Source: Ornithinicoccus hortensis (GTDB lineage Bacteria; Actinomycetota; Actinomycetes; Actinomycetales; Dermatophilaceae). From it: a stretch of DNA of 64,000 nucleotides. The stretch spans positions 2,046,001-2,110,000 of the forward strand of contig NZ_VFOP01000001.1 in NCBI RefSeq assembly GCF_006716185.1, in the 5' to 3' direction. Positions within the stretch are counted from its first letter, which is position 1. Each line of letters starts with the position of its first letter. The position numbers were made by a program, and so were the translations under genes. Positions 62,621 to 64,000 of the stretch are shown piece after piece. Below the pieces are notes generated by a model. It was not told the DNA's origin. It ran no database searches and was given only the letters and a program-made list of their open reading frames with translations.

Positions 62621-64000
62621 ATGATGGAGGACGTGGTTGTCCTTGGCGCAATGAAGACCCCGCTGGTCGGGCGCGGCGACGAGCTCGCCCAGCTGATGGC
62701 CTTGGCCGGTGTCGGATCCGATCCGACACCGGCTGCCGTCGTCCTCGGCGGGGAGGCGGGCGTCGGGAAGACCCGCCTGTTGCACGAGCTCGGCCACCGT
62801 GCCGAGGAGGCCGGCTGGCAGGTGCTGATCGGCCACTGCCTGGACTTCGGCGAGAGCGCATTGTCCTACCTGCCGTTCTCGGAGATGTTCGGGCGGCTGG
62901 GGGCGGCCCGGCCGGAGGTGTTGGCCGCGCTCACCCGGTCGACACCGGCCATCACCCGGTTGCAGCCGGGACAACGCCTGCTCGGTGCCCAGGGGGATGA
63001 GGGCGAGCCGGCGAGCGGCACGCTGGAGCAGCAGGTGATCGGGGGCCGGGGGAGTGACCAGGACGGGGTGGGCCTGGGCCGCGGGGACATCTTCGAGGGG
63101 ACCCATGCCGCGCTGGAGCAACTGGCCGAGCGGGCGCCGGTCCTGGTCATCGTCGAGGACGCGCACTGGGCCGACCGGTCCACCTGCGACATCCTGTCCT
63201 CGTTGTTCGCCCGGGGTTTCCAGCACCCGGTGAGCATCGTGGTCTCCTACCGCAGCGACGACCTGCACCGACGCCACCCGCTGCGGGCCCGGGTCACCGA
63301 GTGGGCCCGGATGTCCCGGGTGTCCCGGGTCAATCTGTCCCACCTGCCCGACCGCGACGTCCGCACCCTGGTCCGGGCCGCCCACGGTGCCTCGCGACCG
63401 GGGCAGGCCCTCAGCGAGCGGGAGGTGCAGGAGATCGTGCGGCGGGCCGAGGGCAACGCCTTCTTCGCCGAGGAGCTGCTCGGCGCCCACGAGCTGGACC
63501 ACGGCGACCTGCCGGCCGACCTGGCCGACCTGCTCCTGGTGCGGTTGGACCGGCTCGACGAGCAGGCCCGGGGCGTGGTGCGGGCGGCGGCCGCGGCGGG
63601 GCGCCGGGTCGCCCACGACCTGCTGGCCTCCGTGGGCGGGCTCTCCGACGGGGCGCTGAACGACGCCCTCCGCGCGGCCGTGGAGGCCAACATCCTGGTC
63701 CCCTGGGGCGACAGCTCCTATGCCTTCCGCCACGCGCTGCTGGCGGAGGCGGTCTACGACGACCTGCTGCCGGGTGAGCGCACCCGGCTGCACGCCGCCT
63801 ACGTCTCGGCCCTGGTCGGGGGTCGGGGCAACGGGTCGGCGGCCGAGCTGGCCCGGCACGCCCGCGCTGCCCAGGACCGGGAGACCGCCCTGGTAGCCAG
63901 CATCGAGGCGGGCGACGACGCGATGAAGGTCGGCGGGCCCGAGGAGGCCGCCCGCCACTACCAGACGGCCCTCGAGCTGCTCGCCGACCCGGCCCTGGCC
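62621..64000 (+). CDS. AAA ATPase / LuxR-type (MalT-like) regulator, 3' end outside window
   Basis: Open to the window edge (about 460 residues seen). From ATG 62651 the protein begins with TPLVGRGDELAQL, the AAA_16 start; ATG 62621 is the alternative with a weak GGTGGGA site. Walker A GGEAGVGKTRLLHEL, Walker B VLVIVEDAHWAD, then RNVVSYRSDDLHRRHPL-like sensor regions (IVVSYRSDDLHRRHPLRAR) and RRAEGNAFFAEELL. Such proteins end in TPR-like repeats and a LuxR HTH, expected beyond base 64000. The signal sensed is unknown. Confidence 0.85.
   Translation, partial: MMEDVVVLGAMKTPLVGRGDELAQLMALAGVGSDPTPAAVVLGGEAGVGKTRLLHELGHRAEEAGWQVLIGHCLDFGESALSYLPFSEMFGRLGAARPEVLAALTRSTPAITRLQPGQRLLGAQGDEGEPASGTLEQQVIGGRGSDQDGVGLGRGDIFEGTHAALEQLAERAPVLVIVEDAHWADRSTCDILSSLFARGFQHPVSIVVSYRSDDLHRRHPLRARVTEWARMSRVSRVNLSHLPDRDVRTLVRAAHGASRPGQALSEREVQEIVRRAEGNAFFAEELLGAHELDHGDLPADLADLLLVRLDRLDEQARGVVRAAAAAGRRVAHDLLASVGGLSDGALNDALRAAVEANILVPWGDSSYAFRHALLAEAVYDDLLPGERTRLHAAYVSALVGGRGNGSAAELARHARAAQDRETALVASIEAGDDAMKVGGPEEAARHYQTALELLADPALA

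Overview
The window is chromosomal DNA from a high-GC actinobacterium, most likely of the order Micrococcales (Intrasporangiaceae/Ornithinimicrobiaceae-like; the family assignment is a weak inference). The clues are very GC-rich coding DNA, many GTG starts, the rimP-nusA-ylxR-infB-rbfA-truB-ribF and rne-rplU-rpmA-obgE-proB-proA gene orders, DUF4439 next to rimP, and many genes with a -10 box (TANNNT) 6-8 nt before the start codon, i.e. leaderless transcripts. No stretch over 300 bases lacks a gene except the 322-base leader of the RNase E/G gene.

Layout. 0-6.9 kb: 3' part of proS, a HAD hydrolase, a TauE/SafE permease, then on the minus strand an RraA-like protein, a CapA lipoprotein and a DUF255 thioredoxin-domain protein. 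7.0-8.8 kb: a small accessory islet with an XRE antitoxin facing a RelE-like toxin tail-to-tail, and an MNT nucleotidyltransferase followed by only the C-terminal half of its HEPN partner. 8.9-12.2 kb: a membrane acyltransferase with an SGNH domain and a DUF4439 lipoprotein. 12.2-19.7 kb: ribosome/translation cluster ending in truB and ribF. 19.7-24.8 kb: rodA, a long-chain acyl-CoA ligase and a B12-binding radical SAM protein. 24.8-29.6 kb: a lipoprotein remnant, serA, serC, a DUF1015 protein and the DUF2344 partner of the radical SAM protein. 29.6-37.7 kb: rne, rplU, rpmA, obgE, proB, proA. 37.7-42.6 kb: two tandem-duplicated secreted SGNH hydrolases, a Cys/His protein, a methyltransferase and a glycosyltransferase. 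42.6-45.4 kb: nadD, rsfS, a phosphatase, lgt. 45.5-47.2 kb: tRNA-Ala and an AbiE toxin-antitoxin pair whose toxin gene is frameshifted. 47.2-49.1 kb: tag, ogt and an RNA polymerase sigma factor. 49-51.6 kb: small proteins, a lone PemK/MazF-like protein and an IclR regulator. 51.7-59.5 kb: a glycolate/lactate-use locus (lldP-type permease and glcD-glcE-glcF) with IclR-type palindromes. 59.6-62.2 kb: lepA and trmB. 62.2 kb to the end: a regulatory region with three CTGAGGTA boxes, a 53-residue ORF and the start of a large AAA/LuxR-type regulator cut by the window edge.

The most unusual signal is not a gene. The heptamer GGCATAC/GTATGCC occurs 33 times by eye count, against roughly 6 expected from composition. 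It is read in several codon frames, even at the cost of the rare Ile codon ATA, and it is absent from both accessory islets. Other points of interest are the convergent toxin/antitoxin pair, the two decayed nucleotidyltransferase toxin modules, the tandem SGNH duplication and the IclR palindrome in front of glcDEF.
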